From Aureobasidium sp. EXF-3400 (Eukaryota; Ascomycota; Dothideomycetes; Dothideales; Saccotheciaceae), in NCBI GenBank assembly GCA_024195585.1, contig SWBL01000012.1, positions 186,001 through 250,000 of the forward strand: 64,000 nt of DNA, in the 5' to 3' direction. This document shows, one piece after another, positions 43,125 to 54,215 of the stretch. Position 1 is the first letter of the stretch; each line of letters opens with the position of its first letter. The notes under the pieces were generated by a model. That model searched no databases. It saw nothing but the letters and a program-made list of their open reading frames with translations, and was not told the DNA's origin. The position numbers were made by a program, and so were the translations under genes.

Positions 43125-44561
43125 CTTGTTGGGTGTGATTGTTGGAGAATGTCAAGATCCAGGTGTTGATGCACATGCAATGACGTTCGAGATGGAGAGA
43201 AGGTTGCTTGAAAGACTACGAAGATGCAGTATTCGGAAGACTTGTTTCGGTAACAAAAATCACAGGTGATTCGGGCAGGGGATTGTGGCACACAAGGCTG
43301 GTTTAAGGGGAGAATAGAAAGATGTGATGATCGGGAAAAAGCGATTCGCAGTGGTCTGCAGAGGTACATGTATAAGTCAGCCCCACGAGGAAATCACCTA
43401 GCGGAAGCTTGAGATTATTAAGTGTGGCCTATACAGTGTCGGGGACCTGCTTGCTCGGCAGGGCATGCTGAAAACAGCTAAGTCCTATGGCCGTACAATT
43501 CAGAGTTTGAGAAAGGAGCTTACGCGACGACGTAGATAAATGCCGAACCATAAAGCACTGACGACATTCAGAGTTAGCGATGGGACATGACTCCGGGGCA
43601 TCAAGGCCGTTTGGGATTTTTTGGTAAGGTTTTGGTTTTGATTGTTTGCAGGGGGCGGCGTAAGCAGCCGCAGCTATCAAAGCATCAACTTGCAAGATTT
43701 GCGAGGTGCGCCAATTCGCATCTGACTCAAGGCAATGCATGGTTTGGAACGTCAAAGGCACACCATACAGCTAGAAGGCGGCGCAGCAATAACGGAACGG
43801 CTTTTCATCGTGATACATTATTGTTTGGGGCGGCAGGATTCTTTGAATGGTCACTATCCGTCTCTCAACCAGAAAGATCATGATGATCATCGAAAATGTC
43901 GGCCTCACCGAAATGCACTTTCACATGTTTGTGCTCACGTTTCGTCGGAGCCCATCCCGGTGCTCTCTCAAAGTGCAAGTGGTAAGCGGGATCAAGAGAG
44001 AAGTCGCGATTGTGTAGCCTGTTTGTGATTACTCAATCATGTGGCCTGCTTACGGCTATGCTCGGATTGGACCCGCTGAACAAGAATTCCTTGTATTTCC
44101 CGTCCTGAGGATAGCTGGACCATGTTGCCAATGGTCTTGGCTGGCTTGGTGATGATCGTTTGTACTCGTGCCTCCAGCTGCTCGCATCGCTTTAGTACTA
44201 CAACAAGATTCATGCACCTTGATTGCAGCGCTCGCTATGAGAGCAGTGTCTTGCGAATAAAGAGCTCGTTCAATCCGTGTATGGATCAATGATTCGAGGT
44301 CGCAAGACGAGAGCAGGGTCATACCAGCCGCAAGCTGGTACGAGATGCTCGTATTCGTAAACCCGTATCCATACCACGGCGGTGTCCCAAAATTGACATA
44401 GCAAGAGACTATATTGAGGAAGGAGGATACAGAGCACATATATCTCCTGTCAGATAGTCATAGTCAAAGAAAGAGAGAAGACTATCCTGCCTTCAACCAA
44501 ATTGCGCCTTCAACCTCAAACTCCATATCTCTCTCTTCACCGTCGCTTGCCTTCTCAAATT
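43125..44561. other. Intergenic between divergent 2EXR and GST genes
   Basis: Contains both promoters. A TATATAT-like motif at about 44437-44443 lies 120 bp upstream of the GST start. No gene supported. Confidence 0.4.
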
Positions 44562-45395
44562 ATGTCTTCAGCGCCTCTCAAGTCTATCGTGTTCTACGAC
44601 ATAGCATTCAAGACACCACGAGAGGAGACAAACAGTGCTCCAAATCCATGGAAGACCAGATTCGCACTGAATCTTAAGGTCCTGCCCTACACCACGACGT
44701 GGGTACCTTTGCCCAACGTGGAAAAGGTCCGCCAGAGCCTACAAGTCCCTGCTTGTCGAAAATGGGGCGACGGTAGCGACTACCACACACTCCCTGTGAT
44801 CACGGATCCCAATACCAACGAAAACATTGGTGATTCATTCGACATCGCCGTGTACTTGCAGAAGATGTATCCAGGCTCAGGCTCAGATTTGTTTCCAGAG
44901 CAGAAGCTTGACTATGTTTACACGCCAGACCAGCCGACTCCGGTGCCGTTGACAGATGCTCGTGGAGGAGAACATGATAACTATGCAGAGTTCAACATGA
45001 GCGTGGATGCAGTCTTCACAGAGCACGTCATACTTATGGCACACGGCATGCCTCTGGATGCGGCTGGAAAGCAGGTCTTTGTCAAGCGTGCGGGTGTAGA
45101 CTCATTTGACGCATTCGCATTTGTTGGCGAACCGCGAAAGCAGATGATGCTGTCGTTCGAGCGCAAGCTTGAGGGCCTGGCTAACGTCTTCAGAAGAGAC
45201 GACAGTGGGCCATTCATGCTCGGTACAAAGGCTAGCTACGCAGATTTGATTGTTGGTGCATGGTTGCGAATGGCTAGCAGGACACTTGAAAGCATTGAAT
45301 GGGAGGCACTGAGAGGTTGGCATGGAGGCGTCTTTGGTCAATTGCACGACGCGCTAGACAGATATGCACAAACAGACGTAGGACGTGAGGTCTAG
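44562..45395 (+). CDS. Glutathione S-transferase-like protein
   Basis: Single exon, 277 residues, ATG at 44562 after a pyrimidine-rich leader. Residues 8-105 form a thioredoxin-like GST N-terminal domain: IVFYDIAFKTP, NPWKTRFALNLKVLPYTTTW, LPVITDP and GDSFDIAVYLQKMYP, where DS replaces the usual ES glutathione-contact pair. Residues ~130-277 are an all-helical C-terminal domain with GTKASYADLIVGAWLRMAS, the N-capping/hydrophobic staple region. The arrangement fits the fungal Ure2/GTT or beta-etherase-like groups involved in detoxification or secondary metabolism. Cytosolic, no targeting signal. The substrate is unknown. Confidence 0.88.
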   Translation: MSSAPLKSIVFYDIAFKTPREETNSAPNPWKTRFALNLKVLPYTTTWVPLPNVEKVRQSLQVPACRKWGDGSDYHTLPVITDPNTNENIGDSFDIAVYLQKMYPGSGSDLFPEQKLDYVYTPDQPTPVPLTDARGGEHDNYAEFNMSVDAVFTEHVILMAHGMPLDAAGKQVFVKRAGVDSFDAFAFVGEPRKQMMLSFERKLEGLANVFRRDDSGPFMLGTKASYADLIVGAWLRMASRTLESIEWEALRGWHGGVFGQLHDALDRYAQTDVGREV

Positions 45396-45925
45396 ATACC
45401 CGAATCAAGGCATTGAACCCAAGCACTCATAACCCTTTCTAAGCACAAGGATCTCAAGACAGCTATCAAGATGATTGTGGTTGCATAGATGTCGGATCTG
45501 TTCCTTGTATATGGACGAAATGACGTCGAATGCAGCAGTGTCAAGGACGACACGAAATACAACTTTACAGTCCCTCAGAAAGTGCGAAAATCGCCTGCAA
45601 AATCGGTGGTTGGGGACCCCAGACGTCTCAGCAACACCCACGTCGCGCGACAGAAGCCTTGCGAGTGAGATTGTCTGCCAGATAAGTCATCTCATCCACG
45701 GGATTTTAGTTGTAAAGGAGGGAAAGAGGTTGGCAGGCGAGTGCGCAAGAAATAGGCGTTGCGCACGAGCCATTCGGCGCTAGCCAAACGGGGAAGTCGT
45801 GAAGGCGGAAGTGGCCCGAGTGGGATGATGTGGATGTTGCTAGGGCGGAGGTGAGTGATGTCGACAGTCGCGAGAGACGCAGCGACGAGGTCTGGCAGTT
45901 GTTGCTTCCTGTCAATCAACACACA

Positions 45926-47703
45926 ATGTCAGCTTTGAGGACGACATCGCTGCTGCGGGCGGCACGAGTAGCCAGGCGGCCGTTCGCTGAGGCATACCGC
46001 CCCGTCCAGCTGCAAACACGCCGCGCCATGTCCATTGAAGGACAGCAGAAGGTACCAAAGACCATCGTCAATGTGCCACCAAGCAATCACCACGACATGG
46101 CTGACTATCCTACCAGCTGCTTTCGGCCGACCTTGAGGAGGCTGATCCTACCGTCTACAACATTATCCAAAAGGTCAAAGACTTCCAACACGAGCTACTA
46201 TACACGAGTCTAACCCCCGCATAGGAGAAGAGGAGGCAAAAGCACTTTATCAACCTGATACCCTCGGAGAACTTCACATCGCAAGCTGTCCTGGATGCTC
46301 TGGGCAGTGTTATGCAGAGTAGCCATCTCCCTGCCCCATCGACATGGCCATAGGCTGACCGAAACAGACAAGTACTCGGAAGGATACCCTGGAGCAAGAT
46401 ATTATGGCGGCAACGAACACATTGACGAGGCCGAAAGACTCTGCCAGCAGAGAGCTCTTCAGGCCTTCCGCCTCGACCCTGAGAAGTGGGGTGTCAACGT
46501 CCAACGTATGCTACACTTCTTATCGCTCTTCACGGTATACACCAACTTACACACCTCACAGCTCTGTCCGGATCGCCCGCCAACCTCTACGCTTACTCGG
46601 CCCTTCTGAACACACACGACCGTATCATGGGTCTCGATCTCCCTCACGGCGGTCACTTGTCACACGGCTACCAAACTCCTACCAGAAAGATTTCGGCCAT
46701 CTCAAAGTACTTCGAGACACTGCCCTACAGACTCGACGAGAAGACTGGTCTGATCGACTACACAAAGCTGCATGAACTAGCCATGCTCTACCGCCCCAAG
46801 ATCATCATCGCTGGCACATCGGCCTATAGCAGATTGATCGACTACAAGAAGTTCCGCGACGTTGCCGACAGCGTGGGCTCATACCTCCTTTCTGACATGG
46901 CTCACATCTCTGGTCTCGTCGCTGGCGGCGTCATCCCCTCTCCTTTCGACTATTCGGACGTCGTCACTACCACCACACACAAATCGCTGCGTGGTCCTCG
47001 TGGTGCCATGATTTTCTACCGCAAGGGTGTCAGAAGTGCCGACAAGAAGGGCAACGAGGTCATGTACGATCTCGAAGGTCCCATCAACTCCTCAGTCTTC
47101 CCTGGCCACCAAGGCGGTCCTCACAACCACACCATCACCGCATTGGCCGTTGCTTTGCAACAGGCTCAATCCTCCGAGTTCAAGCAGTATCAACAGACTG
47201 TTCTCGAAAACGCAAAGGCCTTTGCCGCTCGCCTTGGAAACGGCAAAGATAAGGGCGGTCTCGGCTACACCATCGTCTCTGGCGGTACGGACAACCATTT
47301 GGTTCTGATTGATCTTAAGGACAAGAATGTTGACGGTGCCCGTGTCGAGCGTATTCTTGAGCTTGTCGGTGTGGCTGCCAACAAGAATACCGTTCCTGGT
47401 GACAAATCAGCCATGAAGCCTGGCGGTCTTCGTATGGGTACCCCTGCCATGACAACTCGTGGTTTCCAACCTGAAGACTTCAAGCGTGTCGCTGATGTCG
47501 TCCATCGCGCTGTTGAACTCACTCGCAGACTGGATGGTGCTGCAAAGGAGGCTGCCGAGAAGGCTGGTCGTAAGAACCCTGGCAGTGTCAATGCCTTCAA
47601 GGAGTATGTCGGCGAGGGTGAGGAGATCACTGAAATCGTTCAACTCAGAAAGGAGGTTGAAGACTGGGTCGGCACTTTCTCTCTTCCCTGGGACAAGTCA
47701 TGA
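45926..47703 (+). CDS. SHM1: Serine hydroxymethyltransferase, mitochondrial
   Basis: Five exons: 45926-46051, 46117-46173, 46225-46318, 46368-46505 and 46562-47703; 518 residues. Converts serine and tetrahydrofolate to glycine and 5,10-methylene-THF with PLP. The first 40 residues ([20 protein letters not shown]) are Arg-rich without acidic residues, a mitochondrial presequence. Family blocks in order: [83 protein letters not shown], and [17 protein letters not shown] with the PLP lysine at ~279. The intron choices restore MQNKYSEGYP and NVQPLSG exactly. An ATG at 46027 (MSIEGQQK) could give a cytosolic form by alternative initiation, a known fungal arrangement for dual targeting, but this is only an inference. 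Confidence 0.95.
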
Positions 47704-48053
47704 ACATAATGTGCGTGTGAATTAATGGGGTGCTGGGAAGCGATTGTAATAACAGGAACAATGATAACGCATGGCAGAAGAATGTTTTGGACTTGCATAT
47801 TGTGAGAGACCAAAAGCAGAATTATTTCAACCTGACTCTTCTCACAATGCCTTTCCCACTATCCAAATCTCGCGAAACAATTGTGTCCAACCTAACATTG
47901 TAACACCGGACCATGGAGAGGGGTGTACAAATAAATGCCTCTCTTTGCTGTTCCTTCGCACCGTATCACCCAACGCCGCACGCATCCCCCCTTGCAGATC
48001 AATTACCTAAGAGTTCGTTTACCACCTTCCTCAACCCCAAACCGAAAAACGCC

Positions 48054-48544
48054 ATGCACACGATCGCAGTCCCTTCTACCGGTGTCAGCCACAACTTGAA
48101 TTACGACGACAACAATGCCACTTCCTCCACGACCGTACAGATTGACAACAACAGTTTGCCTTGGTAAGTTTTCTTCCTTGTGTTTGCTGCCTTTGGCGGA
48201 CTAGAGCACGTGAGGAAGGCTACTGATTTGGGTTTTGTAGGTATATGGCAGAGTGGACCACGCCTGTTACGGCTGTGCTGGAGGCCTATGTCTTGATTTC
48301 TTTTCTGGTTTTGCTGGTCATGGTTTTGATGTGTATTCATCGTCGTGGTTGTTTTGTGAGTCTTCTCTCCCTATTGCTTCGACAGTCTTACCACCTCTTC
48401 ATGAGTCTTTGGGACACATCATTCCCAGTCATCAATGGCTGACTGTAGATAGCACATCTGCCATCGCAGACGCAGAACAAGAACTATGCGGTATCAACAA
48501 CTACCAAGACGTCACATGTGGAATGGAGAGCAAACCGACAATAA
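48054..48544 (+). CDS. Small single-pass membrane protein
   Basis: Exon 1 48054-48163 and exon 2 48241-48355 are well supported (GTAAGT donor, TTTTGTAG acceptor, split Trp codon restored). They encode an Asn/Thr-rich N-terminus with potential N-glycosylation (NAT), SLPWYMAEWTTPVTAVLEAY, a 20-residue span (VLISFLVLLVMVLMCI) and a basic stop-transfer HRRGCF. The third exon is uncertain: after GTGAGT, acceptors at 48448 or 48469 give the same frame, ending NRQ at TAA 48542-48544 (about 100-106 residues). A different frame at 48486-48695 (HEDSDQDIDHYEANSILSRD) is strikingly protein-like, so the real tail may be that acidic one. Family not recognised. Confidence 0.6.
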
Positions 48545-48888
48545 CATGCACGAAGACTCGGATCAAGACATCGATCACTACGAGGCCAACAGTATCTTGT
48601 CCAGAGATCCTGCCGCTGTGGCCGAGAATGGCGATCATCGCGTGCAGGACATCCAGAGATTGGAGAGGGCATTGAGGGTCACTGGAATGGCTTGAGACGA
48701 CGACAAGAGAGTTCTGAATCTGTGATTAAGAAAGATCGAGATGGGAGCGGATAATGGAGTTGATGAACCAGAGGACAGAAAGGGTGGTTGCGAAAACATG
48801 AAGATACGAACCATTGAATCGAACAATGAGATTCTAGACATGATGCATTGCTGTTATTTGCTTCCTACGCGCCTAAAACTTTTACAGT

Positions 48889-49008
48889 GTAGATATTGAG
48901 ATGCACAATACTTTTGGATTGAAAGCATGGCCGCAGAGACACCTTGACAGAGCAGTCTTTCTGTGAATAGCAATCACTCCTGGAAAGCATTGTGCATTTC
49001 AATAGCCT
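48889..49008. mobile_element. MITE-like TIR element
   Basis: Left end TAGATATTGAGATGCACAAT and right end ATTGTGCATTTCAATAGCCT are inverted repeats; about 120 bp. Located downstream of the small membrane protein gene. Interior is diverged from the other copies. Confidence 0.65.
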
Positions 49009-49422
49009 GAAGATCCGCGTACTTCCCCATGGGAAGGATTTGCGCGACAAAAGTGACAGTCTTTTGCACAACGGAGGATTGTATGAACTCACTGGTGGAC
49101 AAAGAGCAAACAGGAAAAAAAAAAAAGGTATATTCAAGTGCCACTGCTCGGCTTCTTTCATAGCACAGTCCACTCGAGAAGGATATCGATTCAACTCGGA
49201 GATCAGAAACGTGTTTTGAGAACCACTCGAGGAATCATCCAGGAATCATACAGACGAGTCTCGACAACCTTAGAAGTTGGCAATCAACCTTCTGAGCGAT
49301 GCGGAAGAGAAGCCTCATCAGCATGTTGGTCTCAGACCTAGCTTGATTCCGACCTTTTTGCAACCGAAGATAGCCCGCACACTGCGGACTTGTACATTCT
49401 TGTCGCGAGCGCCTTCATCAAT

Positions 49423-49508
49423 GGACCTGTGGCGCAGCGGTAGCGCGTGTGATTCCAGTGTCATCCGGAACATCCACAAGGTCATCCGTTCAAATCGGGT
49501 CAGGTTCA
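49423..49508 (+). tRNA. tRNA-Trp (CCA), intron-containing
   Basis: Acceptor GGACCTG/CAGGTTC, D-arm GCGC-AGCGGTA-GCGC, anticodon stem TGTGA with loop TTCCAG (anticodon CCA), and T-arm ATCCG-TTCAAAT-CGGGT. The body TGTGGCGCAGCGGTAGCGCG is the characteristic fungal tRNA-Trp sequence. A short intron of about 14 nt (TGTCATCCGGAACA) follows position 37. The base of the anticodon stem has an A-C mismatch at 31:39, so slight degeneration is possible. Confidence 0.78.
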
Positions 49509-50228
49509 TTAGAAGATGTGGTGCTGTAGCATCATGAATTCATTTTGTCCATGTCGCATCTTCATGCCAAGATTTTGTCAACAGACGTTAGAAGGCCGCT
49601 CCTTCCTCGTTAAAGCTATTACGCCTTCCCTGTTGAAGCCAGGCTCCTCCTTCCTTGTTAAAGCTGAGGACAGACAACGAGCCCTTAACAACATCGAACA
49701 ACTCTTCTTTTGCTAGACAGGCGATTTCTTAGGATTGCTGTCTCCAAAATGTCACACTCGTATCTTCTCAAATCACAACCTACCTACTCCAGGCTTTACA
49801 CTGCTAAGACAAGTTCTCGTGGCCTTTCCTGTCTGAGCATCAGCTTAATCCGCTATACCGATATGGCGTCTAATTCTTGTAACCCAATCAACTCGACATT
49901 CTGTACTTGGTAAGAGTTGATTGTAATGGCATGTAAGCAATGGAGAACGATCTAGGTTATTGAACATCTGAAAATCCTCTTGGCGACTCACGATAAAATC
50001 TCAATTATGATCACCGCAGATGAATAACCAGCTCTGGTGACGAAGTAAATGGACTGTTGATATGTCAATGCGAGATCCTTACCGCCAGCGAACACAAGTG
50101 AAGGATGTAAGCGCCGGACTCGATTGTCGTGTTACCATGCCCTGCATGATGCCTTTCACTAGCCTGCGCGACAATTTCCTTCTCAATATCTCCAACTTCC
50201 ATCCCAGATAACACCTGAACAATTCACA
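49509..50228. other. Intergenic
   Basis: Contains a short direct repeat (GCTCCTTCCTCGTTAAAGCT at 49600 and GCTCCTCCTTCCTTGTTAAAG at 49640). Promoter of the RPA12-like gene at its end. No gene supported. Confidence 0.4.
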
Positions 50229-50698
50229 ATGGCTCTCGTAGGAACTCTACTCTTCTGCACAGACTGCGGCAGCATCCTAGACCGCCACGCACCAGACCAT
50301 CACTTGATAAAATGCTCCCGTGTGCTCAACACTAAACAAAAGTACATCAATCCACTCCAAACCAAGCATACCTCCAAGCTAACCAACACAGACAACTGGC
50401 CCGCCTCTCAACGAACCACCAGTGCACCTGACGCATTCCCCTCTCGCCTAGTCGACAAGCGCTCAAATGTGCAAATCCTCACCGCGGAAGATCGCGACAC
50501 CTGGGCCACTACGCAAAAAATGTGTCCCAAGTGTGAGAATGCAGAGTTGAAGTATCGCGATGTCCAGACGAGGGGGGCGGATGAGGGGAGTACTGTTTTC
50601 TACAAGTGTCCTGCTTGTGGTTATGGGTAAGTTGGTGCTTTGGGACGTTGCAGATAATCGTATGCTGATTGGTGTAAAGATTCAAGGAAGATAATTGA
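50229..50698 (+). CDS. RPA12: RNA polymerase I subunit RPA12 (TFIIS-type zinc ribbon)
   Basis: Exons 50229-50626 and 50680-50698 with a 53-bp intron that splits a Gly-coding region; 138 residues, close to the usual length. The C-terminal zinc ribbon reads CPKCENAELKYRDVQTRGAD, EGSTVFYKCPACGYGFKEDN: four Cys in two CxxC pairs with the acidic DE pair that enters the polymerase funnel in TFIIS-like proteins to stimulate RNA cleavage. The N-terminal ribbon has CTDC but the second pair is reduced to a single Cys (IKCSRV), an oddity compared with most RPA12 proteins. Acts in nucleolar rRNA transcription, in proofreading and termination. Confidence 0.92.
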
Positions 50699-50727
50699 GC
50701 CCACCTTATCGTGTACTCAAGACTATC

Positions 50728-50859
50728 ATGGTACAGCTGAAGTGATACACAACGAATTTCGCCGAGAACGTGGTTTCCAGAGAGAGATCTCCGTTGAAGG
50801 CTATCTCTACGGACAGGCTGTCTTCAAAACTCAATTGTGCTTTTCGATAGCTTATCATG
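50728..50859. mobile_element. MITE-like TIR element 30 bp after the RPA12 stop
   Basis: Left end CATGGTACAGCTGAAGTGAT and right end AATTGTGCTTTTCGATAGCT followed by TATCATG are imperfect inverted repeats, with interior CTATCTCTACGGACAGGCTG matching the family block. About 130 bp. It probably lies in the RPA12 3' UTR or terminator region. Confidence 0.65.
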
Positions 50860-51124
50860 CCCTGATACCTCGGGGTAGGGATGGAGGGGAGGGAGTCGAT
50901 CGCGAGGTTGTGACAGTCTTCTTGTTTTTTTGTAGCACAGGAAAGGAAGGTCATGAGCCAAATTTCACCAAGCATACATAGCACAAGACAAAACAGAACA
51001 AGCTGTTAACAAGATACATGGAAACAACAGAGAAATCAAGGCGAAAAAGATAGATTTGCGGACATGAATCATTTTGTCAATTGTAGCAAGTAACCCTTCT
51101 AATTCTAAGTCTATCCAACTTCTT

Positions 51125-53272
51125 TTACAACTTGCTGCCAGTAGTGGTCTTGCAGCACAAATCGTTTCCACTACCAACGATACCCTCAACGGTAGGCTGC
51201 TTGTGCGTCTCACTAAGCAGCGTAGACTTGTTGAACTCCTGTGTACTCGGGGGTACATCCAAAGCAGGGTTCTTATCAAAGAAGTTGACTGGCTTCAAGC
51301 TAACCTTGATAATCTCACAAGGCATGACTGGGAAGTCTTCGATGCGAGGGACGTGGTTGATACCGAATTGCACAAACACGACCAGATCGTCGTCGACAAT
51401 GTTGTCTTTACGGTCGGCCCAGCTGCGCACACCAGTGCCGCCGCGAGATTGGTTTGTGTACCTGCCACCGGCGTATAGCTCGCCGTCGCGGTGTTTGACG
51501 GCGTAGATGTTGCGGTCTGAGAACTCTGCACGCTTGTAGTTGAAGCTCTCCTTGTCGGCGATACCTTTTTGGAACGGAGGGGCGTGGATCTTGTACGCGA
51601 CAGGCTTGCCGTTGATAGGGTTGAGAACATTTGCGTTCTGAATCTTGAATGTACGGTTCTTGTCCGGGTTGAGGTCATAACCACCGGATTGTGAGATGAC
51701 GGTCTCCTCTGTGTAGTAGCCTGTACCGTGAGGGTTGAAGTCGCTGCGAGGCATGGCGTGAGCTTCATCGTAGACGAGACGGTTGGAGTGTCCATCAATA
51801 GCAGGATCGACACGCAGAGAGAAAATGTGCTGATGGTGAGTGGCGAGGACACCAGGGTGGACCACAGTTCCCCAAGGGACGCTGATACCGTCGTCGATGG
51901 GTTGAGTAGAGAGAATGCCAGTAGCTCTGACTTCATAAGTCATCTCACCAGCCTGGTTGAACATGAAGGCCAAAATGTACTCGTAGTTGGCGACAGTGAT
52001 GATGCTCTGGAGCACAAGCTCACGGTTACGAACAACGGCAGCACGACCAGTTCTGTAGTTGGTGTGCTTCCAGCCAATGCCACCGTCTTGCTCGTGGACG
52101 CAAATGACATTGGGCATATCTTCAGCCTCACCCTGGTCGTCAGCCAAAACACCAGAGAGGTACTGAATGGAACCAAGACAGTCGCATCCCAGCTTCAGGT
52201 CATTAGCCATGACACCAGCACCGACGTCGCCAAGATCGAAAGCAGCCTTCTTGTGGAAGGGGTGGCGAGGGTCGCCATAGGGGATAGACATGTCGGACAG
52301 CGATAGACGGTAGAAGACGCTGCGACCGTCGTAGCGAACGTTGTAAAGAACCATGCCTTCTCTCTGGTTGAAGCCAACACGGAAAGACCATTTCTGCCAG
52401 TCAAGAGTTTGTGATGTGCCTTCCTTGGTGATGCTGAAACTAGCACCTTCGGGCTGCAAAACTTGGAGAGGCTTGAGGTCTGTACGCAATGTCTGAGCCT
52501 CTGGGATATATTCATTGGCATGGACAGGCTTCCAGGGCTGTGTAGGCTTGATGGTGTTGTCCTTTCCGGTAGGCATCATGTCGATACGGATGACCTTGCG
52601 TTCGACAGCGCTGAGAACAGGCGAGATGGCAAGAGGGAAAGCATAGTGGTTCGAGTCGAGTTCGTCAGTGTTCTTGGGGTCACGCATGTACAGGAAGCAC
52701 TGGTACATGCGCTCATCGTCACCCACGCCGTCCGAGCCGTAGATCCAAGGGTCGCACACGACAGCGGTGCCTTCAGGAAGTTGCAGTTCCGCAATCTCAG
52801 CTTGCACACCCTCGTCCTCGAGAGCCAACTTCTCAATGTCCAAGATCTCTTCTCCATCTCCTGCAGCGTGTACGTTGGGTCCGAGTCTAACGTTGCTCTC
52901 TACTGTCGACGTTGTCAGGTTGACGATGGCTTCGTGTAGTTTGTTCTAGCCAAAGGTCAGTGTCTTCAGCCTCCAGAAAGTCAATGGTTGATTGCTTACA
53001 GTCTTGCGGATGTAGTAAGCAATCATGACTCTGCGGTCGATGCTAGGGAGGCTCTGTCCCTTGAACTCGGCTTCAAGGTAAGTAACCATGTCGGCCTTTG
53101 CAGGCTCCTCGAGTGTGAGGACCTTGAACTGAAGGTCCGTCTTCTCGGGCCATTGTGTGCGGATCAGAGAGGACGCTGCGTGAATCTCCTGTGCTGACAG
53201 TGGCGCAAGTGGGTGAGCCACGGTTGTCTTTGATGTGCGGACAGGCAGTGATGTGTTTTGTTGGAGAGACAT
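51125..53272 (-). CDS. Peroxisomal copper amine oxidase
   Basis: Exons 53272-53000 and 52945-51125 with a 54-bp intron; 697 residues, normal for the family. Oxidises primary amines to aldehydes, releasing ammonia and hydrogen peroxide. The N2/N3 domains occupy roughly residues 20-230. Catalytic Asp is in KAAFDLGD (~328); the topaquinone precursor Tyr is in TVANYEYI (~412); copper ligands are the HxH of HHQHIFSLRVDP and the His of GINHVPRIEDFPVMP. The extreme C-terminus is GSKL, a perfect type 1 peroxisomal targeting signal, placing the peroxide next to catalase as known for yeast and Aspergillus amine oxidases. Such genes are usually induced when amines are the nitrogen source. No defect seen. 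Confidence 0.95.
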
Positions 53273-54215
53273 TGTGAATGCGTGCTTTGGGGAAATGCTA
53301 GAGAAAGACAGTGGGGCGACACAGAAGGTTTATAACATGGCCAGAGAGAGCAAGAAAGATAAGACACCTACTGGCACAGTGGAGTCGCCGATCTGCAATC
53401 AGGGTCGTGGGGCTCTTGCGCCTATCTCCGTATTGTATACCACTCATGCATGCATCTTGCCCGCTCTTGCCTTAGACATGATATCTGCAATCATGCTCCT
53501 CTCAGAACGCTGACAGTAATCATCTGTACCTCGATCGTACTGGTCGCATTCAATCATTATGAGATGGCTCCCAAGCGCTTGATTTTGATGACCAACAATT
53601 CGCCTGTCAACAGAATCTCAAAACTTTGGCCGACCCCACGTTGTCCGATTGAGTAAGTCCATGCGAACGCTCGCATGTGCCGTGCCCTGTAGTACGCACT
53701 ACTTGTCCCGAAGAGGAAGAACAAGTGAGAAAAATTGTCACTGCGGCAGACGAGGCATCGTTATCGGCGGCGCATTGGATTAGCCACTTTGACCGTCTGC
53801 CGGTTCTTCGCGACAAACATCTTCTCAGCACTGCGTTTTGATTTCATAAGCCATGCTTGGGGTGAGACCGAGGTTTGAAGGCAGTCCGCGAAGACTCTTT
53901 CGCCAGGCGCTTTGCGGTCTATGCAGACCAGATGTTTACACGTCATCAAACTGTTTGGAGAGGAGGCGGGTAAATGCTCATGCCACCGTCGGAGGCTCAG
54001 CATCATTTATGTTGATAGCATGTCGATACCAAAGCAATAGATCCACCGTGAGTTCTGCTCTTGCCGGCCAAAAATTTGTCTAAAGGTGACCCTGGTCGGA
54101 GTAGATCAGCCGAGATACCGACATCAGGCAGCCATCCCGCATTGATGCAAGGTGTCAAGCACCTGACAACGTTTACAACAACTTACCCATCGACCAAACA
54201 TACATCAAACCCAAC
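53273..54215. other. Divergent promoter region between amine oxidase and DPP III genes
   Basis: Frames under 85 codons on both strands, no domain. Nothing else seen. Confidence 0.4.

Noticed and set aside
51728..52306. 192-codon plus-strand frame over the amine oxidase gene
   Set aside because: Antisense to conserved amine oxidase exons; no ATG-driven domain.
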